Assembly (NCBI RefSeq): GCF_025244705.1
Contig: NZ_CP104207.1
Coordinates: 372,001 to 436,000 of the forward strand
Direction: 5' to 3'
DNA length: 64,000 nt
DNA from: Sphingopyxis sp. PET50
Lineage (GTDB): Bacteria > Pseudomonadota > Alphaproteobacteria > Sphingomonadales > Sphingomonadaceae
Positions within the stretch are counted from its first letter, which is position 1. Each line of letters begins with the position of its first letter. The notes under the pieces were generated by a model. The model was not told the origin of the DNA, ran no database searches, and worked only from the letters and a program-made list of their open reading frames with translations. Positions 38,811 through 52,965 of this stretch are shown here, piece by piece. Position numbers and translations under genes: made by a program.

Positions 38811-38883
38811 GTTCCCCGGCGAAAGCCGGGGCCCATGCTCCCCTGGCGCCGCACCATCTGGACCCCGGCTTTCGCCGGGGAAC
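38811..38883. repeat. Perfect 21-bp inverted repeat between convergent genes (REP-like, possible terminator)
   Basis: 38811-38831 and 38863-38883 are exact reverse complements; each also holds a small hairpin (CCCCGGC GAAA GCCGGGG). The element ends 2 bp from the lysC stop and begins 8 bp after the YciB-like stop. It can fold as two short hairpins or one long stem and could terminate both genes. Confidence 0.7.
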
Positions 38884-38884
38884 A

Positions 38885-40133
38885 TTATTCGGCGTCGAGG
38901 CCGTAGGCGGTGTGCAGCACGCGCACCGCGAGCTCGGTTTCGTCCTCGTCGATCAGCACGCTGACCTTGATCTCGCTGGTCGAGATCGCCTGGATGTTGA
39001 TCCCCCGGTCCGCCAGTGCGCGGAACATCGTGCTGGCGACGCCCGCGTGGCTCTTCATGCCGACGCCGACGACGCTGATCTTGGCGATCTTGTCGTCGCT
39101 GATGATGCGGTTGAACCCGATCTTGTCCTTCGCGCCCTCGAGCAGGTCGATCGAGCGCAGGAGGTCGGTCTGCGGCACCGTGAAGGTCACGTCGGTCTCG
39201 CCCTTGTCGCGGCCGACGTTCTGGATGATCATGTCGACGTTGATCCCGGCGGCGGCGAGCGGGCCGAAGATCGTCGCGACGGCGCCCGGCCGGTCGGGGA
39301 CGCGGGTGACGATGATCTTCGCTTCATTCTTGTCGTGGGCGATGCCGGTGATCAGCTGCCGTTCCATCTGATGTTCCTCTATTTCCTCGTCGCTGACGAT
39401 CATCGTGCCTCTGGCGGGGGCTTCGTCGCCCTCGACGAAGCTAGAGAGCACCTGCACGCGCACGCCTTCTTTCATCGCCAGGCCGACCGAGCGCGTCTGC
39501 AGCACCTTGGCGCCGACGCTCGCGAGCTCGAGCATTTCCTCATAGGTCACATAGTCGAGCTTGCGCGCGCGCGAGACGATGCGCGGGTCGGTGGTGTAGA
39601 CGCCGTCGACGTCGGTGTAGATGTCGCAGCGGTCGGCCTTCACCGCCGCTGCGACCGCAACCGCGCTGGTGTCCGACCCGCCGCGGCCGAGCGTCGCAAC
39701 GCGGCCGTCGTCCATCATGCCCTGGAAACCGGGGATCACCGCGACCTCGCCGCGCGCCATCGCGGCGCCGAGCGCGCCGGTGTCGATGTCGGCGATGCGC
39801 GCGCGGGCGTGCGCTTCCTCGGTCCGGATCGGGAGCTGCCAGCCGAGCCAACTGCGCGCCGGGGTGCCCATGGCTTGAAGGGTCAGCGCCAGCAGGCCCG
39901 ACGTGACCTGTTCGCCGACGGCGACGACGACATCATATTCGGCGGGGTCGTAGCGCGGGTTCGCCTCGCGGCAGAAATTGACGAGCCGGTCGGTCTCGCC
40001 CGCCATCGCCGAGACGACGACGGCGACCTCGTTGCCGTTCGCGACCTCGCGCGCGACGAGCTTCGCGACGGTGCGGATTCTGTTCGGTGCCCGCCATCGA
40101 CGTGCCCCCGAATTTCATCACGATCCGCGCCAT
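38885..40133 (-). CDS. lysC: Aspartate kinase (frame broken near 40,081)
   Basis: The N-terminus MARIVMKFGGTSMAGTE is in one frame; from about 40,080 the kinase continues one frame over (RTVAKLVAREVANGNEVAVVVSAMAGETD in parts). Catalytic and allosteric features: KFGGTSM, LGRGGSDTSAVAVA, DIYTDVDGVYTTDPR, and two C-terminal ACT domains (ISVVGVGMKSHAGVASTMF). The total is one base over a multiple of three; removing one base gives a 415-residue enzyme, normal for LysC. It catalyses the first step to lysine, threonine and methionine and should be feedback inhibited. An essential-class gene that must be intact in the living cell. Confidence 0.93.
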
Positions 40134-40292
40134 TTCGCCCCGCTTTCAAGAAACTGGTTTCCACCGCAACATTCGTACAATTTCGCGGCGCTCGGCTGTT
40201 AGGGAAGGGGGCGGGGGAAGGCAAGGCCGGCTGTCGTCTGCCGCGGATAGAATTTCTTGCGCCCGCGATGCCGTGGTGCCACATCGCGGGGC

Positions 40293-41018
40293 ATGAGCGC
40301 CGCCACGATCAACCCGAACGAAGCCGCCCATTTCGGCGCCCTCGCCGCCGACTGGTGGGACCCGCACGGCTCGTCGGCGATGCTGCACAAGCTCAATCCG
40401 GTGCGGCTGGCGTATATCCGCGGTCGGATCGACGCGCATTGGCACGGCGACGCGCGCGCGCGGCATCCGCTGCGCGACAAAAGCGCGCTCGACGTCGGCT
40501 GCGGCGCGGGGCTGCTCGCCGAGCCGCTGGCGCGGATGGGGGCCGATGTGACCGGCGTCGATGCCGCGCCCGAAAATATCGCGGCGGCGCAGAGCCATGC
40601 GGCGGGGCAGGGGTTGAACATTGCTTATTTCGCGGGGGAGTTGGCCGATCTGCCTCCGGGCAAGTTCGACCTCGTCACCTCGATGGAGGTCGTCGAGCAT
40701 GTCAGCGACCCCGCGGCCTTCATCGGCCAGCTCGCGGCGCGGCTCGCGGCCGGCGGGCTGATGATCCTGTCGACCCCCAATCGCACCGCGCTGTCGAAGC
40801 TGCTGCTTGTCGAGGCCGCCGAGCGCATCGGCGCGGTGCCGCGCGGGACGCACGACTGGGACCGGTTTCTAAAGCCCGAGGAGCTGACGGGACTGATCGA
40901 GGATGCGGGTCTGGAGGTGATCGACCGCACCGGCCTGTCGCCGTCGCCCGCGCGGGGCTTCAAGCTCGGCGGCAACGAGGCGATGAACTATCTGGTCGCG
41001 GCGCGGTGGCCGGGGTGA
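40293..41018 (+). CDS. ubiG: Ubiquinone biosynthesis O-methyltransferase
   Basis: The 241-residue SAM-dependent methyltransferase has motif I LDVGCGAGLLAEPLARMGA, the acidic loop VTGVDAAPENI, and motifs FDLVTSMEVVEHV and GGLMILSTPNRT. The N-terminus (NEAAHFGALAADWWDPHG) and the late GTHDWDRFLKPEEL are UbiG-specific. It methylates two hydroxyls during ubiquinone synthesis at the membrane. It is divergent from lysC and overlaps the next gene by 4 bp. Confidence 0.94.
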   Translation: MSAATINPNEAAHFGALAADWWDPHGSSAMLHKLNPVRLAYIRGRIDAHWHGDARARHPLRDKSALDVGCGAGLLAEPLARMGADVTGVDAAPENIAAAQSHAAGQGLNIAYFAGELADLPPGKFDLVTSMEVVEHVSDPAAFIGQLAARLAAGGLMILSTPNRTALSKLLLVEAAERIGAVPRGTHDWDRFLKPEELTGLIEDAGLEVIDRTGLSPSPARGFKLGGNEAMNYLVAARWPG

Positions 41019-41622
41019 AAGGCCGCGACCCGCGCGTAGATGCCTATATCGCGAAGGCGCAGCCCTTTGCGCAGCCGATCCTGACCCATTTGCGCGACCT
41101 GGTGCATCGCGAGCTTCCCGATGTCGAGGAAGCGATCAAATGGAGCATGCCCGCCTTCATTCTGGGCGGCAGCCCGCTCGCCAATATGGCGGCGTTCAAG
41201 GCCCACGCCGTCTTCGGTTTCTGGCGCCATGCCGAAGTGACGGGAACGGCGGAGCGCGCGGGGGCGATGGGAAGTCTCGGCCGATTGACCGGCCTCGGCG
41301 ACCTGCCGGCGGATGCCGAACTGGCCGCGCTGATCGCGAAGGCCGCCCGCCTGATCCGCGACAAGGTGCCCGATCCGCGCCGTGCGGCGGCCAGGTCCAA
41401 AAAGCCCGAAGCCGAAGTGCCGCTGCGGCACTCGCCGGGGCGCTGGCGGCGAATCCGGCGGCGCGCAAGACATGGGGCGGTTTCGCGCCGAGCCATCGCC
41501 GCGAATATTGCGAATGGGTGGCCGAAGCGAAGCGCGAGGAAACCCGTGACAAGCGCGTCGCGCAGGCGATCTTATGGATCGCCGAGGGCAAGGACCGGAA
41601 CTGGAAATATAAGAGCTGCTGA
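41015..41622 (+). CDS. DUF1801/YdeI-type protein (frame broken at 41,420-41,429)
   Basis: A GTG start at 41015 overlaps the ubiG stop. The N-terminal part (DPRVDAYIAKAQPFAQPILTHLR, IKWSMPAF, GFWRHAE) is DUF1801-like; the C-terminal part (WGGFAPSHRREYCEWVAEAK, KRVAQAILWIAEGK) is the YdeI/OmpD-associated helical tail. Between them, GTGCCGCTGCGGCA replaces what would be GTGCCGGCGGCA, a two-base insertion, matching the overall length (three n plus two). About 201 residues when repaired. Function unknown; YdeI-like proteins were linked to stress or peptide resistance in enterics. Confidence 0.75.
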
Positions 41623-41632
41623 TTTCCTCGCG

Positions 41633-41715
41633 CGTCATTGCGAGCGAAGCGAAGCAATCCAGGGCGGTTTACGCGGGCTCTGGATTGCCGCGTCGCTTTG
41701 CTCCTCGCAATGACG
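41633..41715. repeat. Inverted repeat between convergent genes
   Basis: CGTCATTGCGAGCGAAGC (from 41633) and its near-complement GCTTTGCTCCTCGCAATGACG (ending 41715), with CAATCCAG/CTGGATTG inside, form a long imperfect stem. The CGTCATTGCGAG...GCAATCC motif is a widespread alphaproteobacterial intergenic repeat. It lies between the YdeI-type and GST stops and may end both transcripts. Confidence 0.65.
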
Positions 41716-41719
41716 AGGC

Positions 41720-42392
41720 TTAGAAGTCGACGTCTTCGTAATATTTCGGCGGCGTCACGATTTCCATCCGTTCGGCCAGAAGGGGGCGAAAGCTGGGGCG
41801 GGACTTGAGGCCCGCATACCATCCTTTCGTCTGCTCGTGCCCCGTCCAGTCGATGCCGCCGAGATAGTCGGCGACCGAGATATGCGCCGCCGCGGCTAGG
41901 TCGGCGAGGCTCATCGTCGCGCTCGGCGAGCCAGGTGCGGTGGTCGATCAGATAATCGACATAGTCGAGATGCTGGTTCGCCGCCTTCATCGCCTCGCGC
42001 AGAGCGCCGCCGTCGGGGGGTTGGCGGTGGACGATGCGCTTCTGCATGCGCTCGAAGAGGAGGGGACCGGTGACCTCATAATAGAAGTCCTGGTCGAACC
42101 AGGCGGTCAGGCGGCGGATTTCGGCGCGATTGGCGGCGGTGCCGTTGATCATCGCCTTGCCCTCGACCGTTTCCTCGAAATATTCGGCGATCGCATTGCT
42201 GTCGATCAGCACTTGGCCGCGCGCGCTGTCGACCATCACCGGCGTCCGCCCGGCGGGGTTCAGGTCGATGAATTCGTCGCGGCGCTCCCACGGCGATTCG
42301 CGCACGAGGTCGTAGCCGACGCCCTTTTCGCCGAGCAGGAGGCGGATCTTGCGCGAGAAGGGGCAGAGCGGAAATTGGTAAAGTTGCCACAT
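41720..42392 (-). CDS. Glutathione S-transferase family protein (frame broken at 41,921-41,927)
   Basis: MWQLYQFPLCPFSRKIRLLL opens the thioredoxin-like domain, with the CPFS active-site motif, NPAGRTPVMVD (cis-Pro) and IDSNAIAEYFEE (glutathione binding). The helical domain follows, but the frame is lost at GCTCGGC (41,921); removing the T restores GCCGGC and reads WLAGATMSLADLAAAAH on to a normal end (...YYEDVDF). Repaired length 223 residues. The Cys in CPFS suggests an Omega- or Beta-like thiol transferase rather than a detoxifying Ser/Tyr GST. Confidence 0.85.
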
Positions 42393-42463
42393 GGCGTCGG
42401 CATAGCGGCAGCGGGCCGCGACGCGCAACGGCTATGGTGCGATGCGGCGTTCGGGCCTGTGGA

Positions 42464-42889
42464 TCAGCGCCGCGCGGCGTCGCGTTCGCGTTCCCATTGC
42501 GCCGCCATGTCGCGCGCCATCTCCTTGAGAACGGGCGCATAAGCCGCCGCCGCGGCGGCGAGGTGACCCGCCATGCGCGAAGTCGCGCGGACATCGTCGC
42601 CGAGACGCCGTCCATAGTCGGGATCGCTGCCCGTGACCTCGCCCAAAGTTGCGTCGGGCGGGATGGAAGCTGCCGATGAGTCGGGATCGACGTGCGCGAT
42701 GGCCTGGGCAAGCGGGCCGATGTTGGTGCGCATCAGCGCGTCGACCAGCACGGTCACGGTCTCGGCCATGTGGTCGGTTTCGACCGGATCGGTCAGCGCT
42801 TCGGCCGCGTCGCGCACATCGGCGGCCTGCGCCGGCACCGGTGCGGCGAGGGCAAGCAGGGGGAGGGCAGCGAGAGTCCAGCGGGTCAT
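42464..42889 (-). CDS. Hypothetical secreted protein
   Basis: About 141 residues. The start MTRWTL is preferred over the ATG two codons upstream because aaggaag then lies 6 bp away. A signal peptide (LAALPLLALAAPVPAQA) precedes an acidic, Ala-rich helical region without cysteines; the C-terminus has MARDMAAQWERERDAARR. I do not recognise the family, though similar short envelope proteins are common in sphingomonads. Confidence 0.6.
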   Translation of the reverse strand: MTRWTLAALPLLALAAPVPAQAADVRDAAEALTDPVETDHMAETVTVLVDALMRTNIGPLAQAIAHVDPDSSAASIPPDATLGEVTGSDPDYGRRLGDDVRATSRMAGHLAAAAAAYAPVLKEMARDMAAQWERERDAARR

Positions 42890-43011
42890 CGGCATCTTCC
42901 TTTCGGGAAGGGAGCGGGGTCGGTGAAAACGCGGTGATTAGGGATAGCAGGCTTTCGCTGGGCTGAACATGGCCGGGGGTTGCGGTGAGGCGATGGGGTG
43001 ATGCGGCAAAT

Positions 43012-43101
43012 CGTCGCCCCCGCGCAGGCGGGGGCCGCTGTCGGCCTTACTCTGCGCCGCTGCGTAAACCGATTGCGGCCCCCGCCTTCGCGGGGGCGAC
43101 G
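43012..43101. repeat. Inverted GC-rich repeat downstream of gltB
   Basis: CGTCGCCCCCGCGCAGGCG (from 43012) and CGCCTTCGCGGGGGCGACG (ending 43101) form the outer arms of an imperfect palindrome, each with an inner CCCGC-GCGGG hairpin. It ends 5 bp from the gltB stop. Relatives with the CCCGCCTTCGCGGG core also occur near 30,972, so this is a repeated family in the genome. Confidence 0.6.
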
Positions 43102-43105
43102 GATT

Positions 43106-47638
<4,533 letters not shown>

Positions 47639-47661
<23 letters not shown>

Positions 47662-48416
47662 CGTCCGCGTCGATATATTTGCCGATCACCCCTTCGACGA
47701 TGGCGTCAATGCGCGCATCGCCCTCGGGGTCGGGTTCGTTCGACCATGCAGCCGCAATGGCGAGCAGCCTGGGGTTCAGCGCGCGGATCTTGCGGCCCGC
47801 CGACGTCGCCAACATGGCGCGCAGATCGGCTTCGCGCTGCTTGGTCATGGTGCGCACGACACCGGTGACGGCCGCTCCCTGAAGCGAATTGCGCAGATCG
47901 TCGGGCGTGACGCGGGCCTCGGGGTTCTTGATCATCGTGTCGATCATGCCGGAGAAATCGACACCGGTCGCGATCTGGTCGATCAGCCATCGCCCCGTGT
48001 CGCTGCGATAGAATAGCAGCATCTGGCGCATTTCGGCATCGGTCAGCGAGCCGGCATAAACGGCGCCGAGCCGGTTCCAGAGGTCCGGCAGGCTGGCGAT
48101 CACCTGCTTTTCGATTTCCGGCCGCATGGCGGCGAGAAGTTCTTGCGTCACGCCCGGAAAATCGGCTTCGAGCGCGGCAAAATCGGGGTTCCCGGCAAAG
48201 GTCGCCGGCATCGTTTCGTCAAACAGCTTGGTGGTCTGCACCCGCGTGATCTCTTCGCTGTTCAGCAGCGTTGCGATCTCGACGCCCAGCGCCAGCGATT
48301 CGGGCGAAACCGCGACGCTGCTCTGCGCGGCGGCCTCGGCAGCAGGCAAGGTCAAACCCGCGCGGCAGGGCCAGCGCCAATAGTCCGCCCGCGATGAATA
48401 TCTTTGCGTGGGTCAT
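47639..48416 (-). CDS. DUF2059 secreted protein (frame broken at 48,359-48,366)
   Basis: The start MTHAKIFIAGGLLALALP gives a signal peptide that is separated from the mature frame (LTLPAAEAAAQ) by one extra base: CCCGCGCGGC stands where CCCGCCGGC is expected. The mature part contains the DUF2059 core LTDAEMRQMLLFYRSDTGRW plus long amphipathic helices. Repaired length 258 residues. DUF2059 proteins are periplasmic and uncharacterised. Its stop overlaps gltB by 23 bp, so it shares the gltD-to-gltB transcript. Confidence 0.8.
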
Positions 48417-48445
48417 GTCATGGGCTCGTGTTGGGGGCAGGCGTC

Positions 48446-49597
48446 TCATTCGGCGGGGTTGGGCAGGCCGAGCTTCTTGCGGGCCTTGGCGGCGGCCTCG
48501 GCCTCGGCCTCATAGGCGGCGGCGGTCGCGTCGCTGACCGCGGCCTCCAGTGCCTCGACCTTTTCGCGGTCGGCGTCGGACCAGTTGCTGCGGTCGTAGC
48601 CGGCATCGAAGCCGTCCATCGTCGCGTCGGCCGCCGCCGCTGCCGCATCGGCGGCCGCGTCCCCCGCGCTCCAGTCGTCGCTGCCCGAATAGTCTTCGGC
48701 CGAATTGTAGAGGTCGCGCTGTTCCTTGAGCACCTGAACGTCGACCTTCATCAGGCCGGCGAGCCTGGTCAGCTCGGCGTCGCTGAGGTCGGTGAGCTGC
48801 TTTTCCTTCGGCAGGTCGTCCTTGAACTTGTTTTCGAGCTCGGGCGCGCGGTCGATCCATTTGTCGGCCATCGGCGGCACCGACTTGATGATCGCCAGGA
48901 TCACCTCGGGATCGGCCTGCAGCGCCATCCATTCGCTCGCATAGGCGCTGCCCGCCGGGGTCGCGAAAAAGCCGTTCATCTGGGTCAGCTGGTCGGCGCT
49001 GAACTTGCGCGCGAAGGCGTTCGCCATGCCGTCGCGCATCGGCGCCTCCAGATCGCGCAGCACTTCGCTGACGATCGGCTTGACGTTCGTCATGATCTGC
49101 TCTTCGCGCGCCTTGCGGTGCGGGTCGAAAATGTCGGCGATCGCCTCCTTGCTCGGCGCGTCGAGCGCCGCGATCTTGTCGCTTTCGACGCCGGTCTTGT
49201 ACGAGAGCATGAGGTCGGACATGCCGCCCAGTTCGCCGACCAGGCCGCGGAACAGCTTGCCATAGAGATTGTCCATCATCTTTTCGAGGCTGCCCGGTGG
49301 GACGAGCGCGCCCGTCGTCTGTTGCGCGAGCGCGAGCTGCGCCGGGGCGATCGCGGGCAACTTGTCGGTGCCGAAGATCTTTTCGACCGTCTTGATCGCT
49401 TCGTCGATCTCCTTCTGCATCTTCGCCTTGGCCTGGGCCCTGCCTTCGGGCGACGCGGGATCGACATAATCCGGTTCCGTCATTTCGACCGGGATGACTT
49501 CCGCGGCGGGGGCCTCTTTCGGCGCGGCATGCAAGGGCGATGACGCGAGCGTGGCGGTGCCGACGAACAGAAGCAGTTTGAACTTGGTCATGGTCAT
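48446..49597 (-). CDS. DUF2059-like secreted protein with helical C-terminus
   Basis: The 383-residue protein has a signal peptide (FKLLLFVGTATLASSPLHA) and a central segment FSADQLTQMNGFFATPAGSA, a divergent DUF2059 core. The C-terminal 90 residues are Asp/Ala-rich and likely coiled (GDAAADAAAAAADATMDGF). The ORF is intact. It lies 30 bp upstream of the shorter DUF2059 gene, and tandem duplication followed by divergence is plausible. Periplasmic location is predicted; no known activity. Confidence 0.75.
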   Translation of the reverse strand: MTMTKFKLLLFVGTATLASSPLHAAPKEAPAAEVIPVEMTEPDYVDPASPEGRAQAKAKMQKEIDEAIKTVEKIFGTDKLPAIAPAQLALAQQTTGALVPPGSLEKMMDNLYGKLFRGLVGELGGMSDLMLSYKTGVESDKIAALDAPSKEAIADIFDPHRKAREEQIMTNVKPIVSEVLRDLEAPMRDGMANAFARKFSADQLTQMNGFFATPAGSAYASEWMALQADPEVILAIIKSVPPMADKWIDRAPELENKFKDDLPKEKQLTDLSDAELTRLAGLMKVDVQVLKEQRDLYNSAEDYSGSDDWSAGDAAADAAAAAADATMDGFDAGYDRSNWSDADREKVEALEAAVSDATAAAYEAEAEAAAKARKKLGLPNPAE

Positions 49598-49657
49598 TCG
49601 CCCTTCCTGGCGCTGTCGAAGATGAGGCTGGGTTCGAGTTTCAGATAGGCGTCGTGG

Positions 49658-50345
49658 CTAGGCGAGCGCGGCATAGCGCGGCCTGGCGCGGTCGCAGGCC
49701 AGCGGCGGCTCGGCGCTGATGACGGTGACCGTCATCGAATATTTGCGCGTCATTTCCTCGGTGGAGACGCGGTCGCTGAAGCGGTCGAGCGTGTGGCAGA
49801 CGATGCCGACCACCGCCGAGTTGAGGTCGGGACTGGCCAGCGCCTGGTTGACCGCCGTGATCGCCCTGGTGCCGAGCGCCTGTTCCTCCGCCGTGAAGGC
49901 GCGGCCGCCGTCGGCGGCGCAGGCGGCCCATTCGGACGCGGCGCGGCTGGGTTTGCCTGGCAACGCAGTTGATCGTCTTGAGCGCGGCGGGATCGGCGGC
50001 GAGCGCGGTCGCGGCCTTGGCGTCGGCGATCGACAGCGTGCCGATCAGGCGGCCGGTGACGCGCAGCTTGTAGGGAGCGCGGATCGGGGCGCCGAACGCG
50101 GCGACGGCGGTGCTGGTGTCGGTGTCGGCCCAGCCCTTGAGCTCGGGATCGTCCTTCAGGATCGAGCCGATATGATCTTTGAGCGTGAGGTTCGCGAGAT
50201 ATTCGGGATAGGCATCAATGCTCTGGCCATCGGTATAGGCCGCGACATAGGCGTCATACACCTGCTGCGCCGTTTCCTGTGCCATCGCGGGCGTGCCCTG
50301 CGCGAGGGATGCCAGACAGGCAAGGGTCAAAAATCGCAACGTCAT
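49658..50345 (-). CDS. Hypothetical secreted protein (frame broken at 49,955-49,961)
   Basis: A signal peptide (FLTLACLASLAQGTPAMAQ) starts at MTLRF, after a ggcg-type weak ribosome site. The protein then reads to LKTINCVA; at GCCTGGC (49,955) the frame is lost, and removing the T restores GCCGGC and continues GKPSRAASEWAACAADG to the stop at 49658. Repaired length 228 residues with four Cys, possibly two disulphides (NCVA, WAACAADG, IVCHT, LACDR). Family not recognised; conserved-looking, in the same direction as gltD and gltB. Confidence 0.65.
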
Positions 50346-50448
50346 TCGGGTCGCCTTTCTTGGGCCCGGGACGCCGGTCCCGGGCAGGTGCGACCCCCAT
50401 CCGACGCTATCGGATTGCGGAGCGATTGCAATGGTCCGAAACGCATCA

Positions 50449-51891
50449 TCAGGCGGCCTGGCGGTCACCGGCGGCCTTCGCCCTCAGCCAGCGCTGCATC
50501 TGATCGCTGACGTCGCGGCCGTCGCGGATGCCCCACACGACCAGGCTGGCGCCGCGCACGATGTCGCCCGCGGCGAACACGCCGGGCAGGCTGGTCATCA
50601 TCGTCTGATGATCGACGCGCAAGGTGCCCCAGCGGGTGACGCTGAGATCGGGGGCGCCGAACAGGTGCGGCAGTTCCTCGGGGTCGAAGCCCAGCGCCTT
50701 GATGACCATATCGGCGGGCAGGTCGAACTGGCGGCCCGGATCGGGTTCGGGGCTGCGGCGGCCGCTGGCGTCGGGCGCGCCGAGGCGCATGCCCGCCACC
50801 GCGACCTCTTTCACATGGCGGTCGGCGGTGAAGCTTTCGGGAGCGGAGAGCCAGACGAATTCGACGCCTTCCTCCTCGGCATTGGCGACCTCGCGCTGCG
50901 AGCCGGGCATATTGGCGCGGTCGCGGCGATAGAGGCATTTGACCGACTTCGCGCCTTGGCGCACGGCGGTGCGGACGCAGTCCATCGCGGTGTCGCCGCC
51001 GCCGACGACGACGACATGCTTGCCCTTCGCATCGAGGCGGCCGTCGTCGAACGCCGCGACGTCGTCGCCGAAACCCTTGCGGTTCGAGGCGATCAGATAG
51101 TCGAGCGCGGCGATCACCCCTTCGGCCTCGTTGCCGGGCACCGCAATCTCGCGCGCCTTGTAGACGCCGGTCGCGATCAGGATCGCGTCGTGCCGCTGCC
51201 GCAGCTCGTCGAGCGTCGCGTCGGCGCCCACCTCGAAGCCGAGGTGGAAATGGATGCCGTCGGCTGCGAGCCGCTCGACGCGGCGCATCACGACGTCCTT
51301 CTCGAGCTTGAAGCCGGGGATGCCGTAGGTGAGAAGGCCGCCCGCCCGGTCGTGCCGGTCATAGACATGCACCTCGTGCCCCGCGACGCGCAGGTATTCG
51401 GCGGCGGTGAGGCCCGCGGGCCCCGCGCCGATGATGCCGACCGACTGACCGGTGGGCTTGCCGGGAAACACGGGTTCGACCCAGCCCTCTGCCCAGGCGG
51501 TGTCGGTGATATATTTTTCGACGCTGCCGATCGTCACCGCGCCGTGGCCCGAAAATTCGATCACGCAATTGCCTTCGCAGAGGCGGTCCTGCGGGCAGAT
51601 GCGGCCGCAGATCTCGGGCATGGTCGAGGTCGCGTTGCTGAGTTCATACGCCTCGCGCAGCCGCCCCTCGGCGGTCAGGCGCAGCCAGTCGGGGATGTGA
51701 TTGTGCAGCGGGCAATGCACCGAGCAATAGGGCACGCCGCACTGCGAGCAGCGCGCGGCCTGCGCGTCGGCCTGCGGGGCTGCATAACGTTCCGCAATCT
51801 CGCGGAAATCGCGCGCGCGTTCCTCGGCGCTGCGCTTTTCGGGGTAGGATTGTCCGTGCCCCACAAATTGGAGCATGCGATCGGCAGCCAT
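50449..51891 (-). CDS. gltD: Glutamate synthase small subunit
   Basis: The 480-residue flavoprotein begins with the cysteine-rich 4Fe-4S region (ARCSQCGVPYCSVHCPLHN, CGRICPQDRLCEGNC), then the FAD motif GIIGAGPAGLTAAEYLR and the NADPH motif VVVVGGGDTAMDCVRTA, ending with AAGDIVRGASLVVWGIRDGR in parts. It takes electrons from NADPH and passes them through Fe-S centres to GltB. The ORF is intact. Three genes for secreted proteins lie between it and gltB, an unusual split. Confidence 0.96.
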   Translation of the reverse strand: MAADRMLQFVGHGQSYPEKRSAEERARDFREIAERYAAPQADAQAARCSQCGVPYCSVHCPLHNHIPDWLRLTAEGRLREAYELSNATSTMPEICGRICPQDRLCEGNCVIEFSGHGAVTIGSVEKYITDTAWAEGWVEPVFPGKPTGQSVGIIGAGPAGLTAAEYLRVAGHEVHVYDRHDRAGGLLTYGIPGFKLEKDVVMRRVERLAADGIHFHLGFEVGADATLDELRQRHDAILIATGVYKAREIAVPGNEAEGVIAALDYLIASNRKGFGDDVAAFDDGRLDAKGKHVVVVGGGDTAMDCVRTAVRQGAKSVKCLYRRDRANMPGSQREVANAEEEGVEFVWLSAPESFTADRHVKEVAVAGMRLGAPDASGRRSPEPDPGRQFDLPADMVIKALGFDPEELPHLFGAPDLSVTRWGTLRVDHQTMMTSLPGVFAAGDIVRGASLVVWGIRDGRDVSDQMQRWLRAKAAGDRQAA

Positions 51892-52049
51892 GCTATTTTC
51901 CCTTCGTTGCGAGGCGAATGCATGGCCAAAGCGCCGATGTCACGAAAGAAATGTGCAATAGGACAGTATTTTTGTCCTAAAACGGATGCCATTGGCAAGC
52001 GGAAAAGTCTCGCGCGCAACTATCTTTCATTAATGGTACCAGTTCGGTC

Positions 52050-52850
52050 CTATCTGGCCGCGAGCCACAGCAATGCCGCAGCGCCGACGATGATTCGGTA
52101 CCAGGCGAAAGGCGTGAAGCCATAGCGCGTGACGACCGCGAGGAAGGCCTTGATCACCGCCCAGGCGACGACGAACGAGACGAAGGCGCCGACCGCGATC
52201 AACCCGAGGTCGTTGGACGAGATCGCGTCGCGATGCTTGAAGAGTTGCAGCGCGGTCGCGCCGGTCAGCGTCGGGAGCGCGAGGAAGAAGCTGAACTCGG
52301 CCGCGGTCTTGCGGTCCACCCCGAGCGACATCGCGCCGAGGATCGTGGCGCCCGAACGGCTGACGCCGGGGATCATCGCGATGCACTGGACGAGGCCGAT
52401 CAGGATCGACTGGCGCGCCGACAGATTGGCGACCCCGCCGCTTTCCCTGGGTTTGGCATAACGTTCGACGAGCAGGATCGCGAAGCCGCCGATAATCAGC
52501 GCCCAGGCGACGACGACGGCATTTTCGAGCAGCAGCTCGATATAGTCGCCGAACGCGAGGCCAAGGAGAACCGCCGGGAAAAAGGCGAGCAGCAGGTTGC
52601 GCACGAACGCGATCGCTTGCGGGTCGCGGCGGAACAGGCCGGTGAACATCTCCCAGAAAAGCTTGCGGTACAAAACCACGATCGCGAGGATCGCCCCCGG
52701 CTGGATCGCGATGTTGAAGATCGCCCAGCGCGCCGCGTCATAGCCGAGCAATTCGGTCGCGAGGATCAGGTGACCGGTCGACGAGACCGGCAGGAATTCG
52801 GTCAACCCCTCGACGATGCCGAGGATGATGGCGGTGATGATCTCGTTCAT
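52050..52850 (-). CDS. uppP: Undecaprenyl-diphosphatase (BacA/UppP)
   Basis: The 266-residue membrane enzyme has the two UppP signatures: EGLTEFLPVSSTGHLIL (residues ~14-30) and PGVSRSGATI (residues ~168-177), with eight predicted helices. It removes a phosphate from undecaprenyl pyrophosphate to recycle the lipid carrier for peptidoglycan. The last helix ends AALLWLAAR. It is followed by 158 bp before gltD, so it probably has its own transcript. Confidence 0.96.
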   Translation of the reverse strand: MNEIITAIILGIVEGLTEFLPVSSTGHLILATELLGYDAARWAIFNIAIQPGAILAIVVLYRKLFWEMFTGLFRRDPQAIAFVRNLLLAFFPAVLLGLAFGDYIELLLENAVVVAWALIIGGFAILLVERYAKPRESGGVANLSARQSILIGLVQCIAMIPGVSRSGATILGAMSLGVDRKTAAEFSFFLALPTLTGATALQLFKHRDAISSNDLGLIAVGAFVSFVVAWAVIKAFLAVVTRYGFTPFAWYRIIVGAAALLWLAAR

Positions 52851-52965
52851 GAAGGTCCTGCGACTGGCTGCCGATATGCCGATATGCGGCGAGGGCGCCC
52901 GGTCGGTGCCGGACGCCCCCGTCCCGCCCCTGCCCCTAAGGGGCGGGGCGCGGCTTGGCCAGCCG

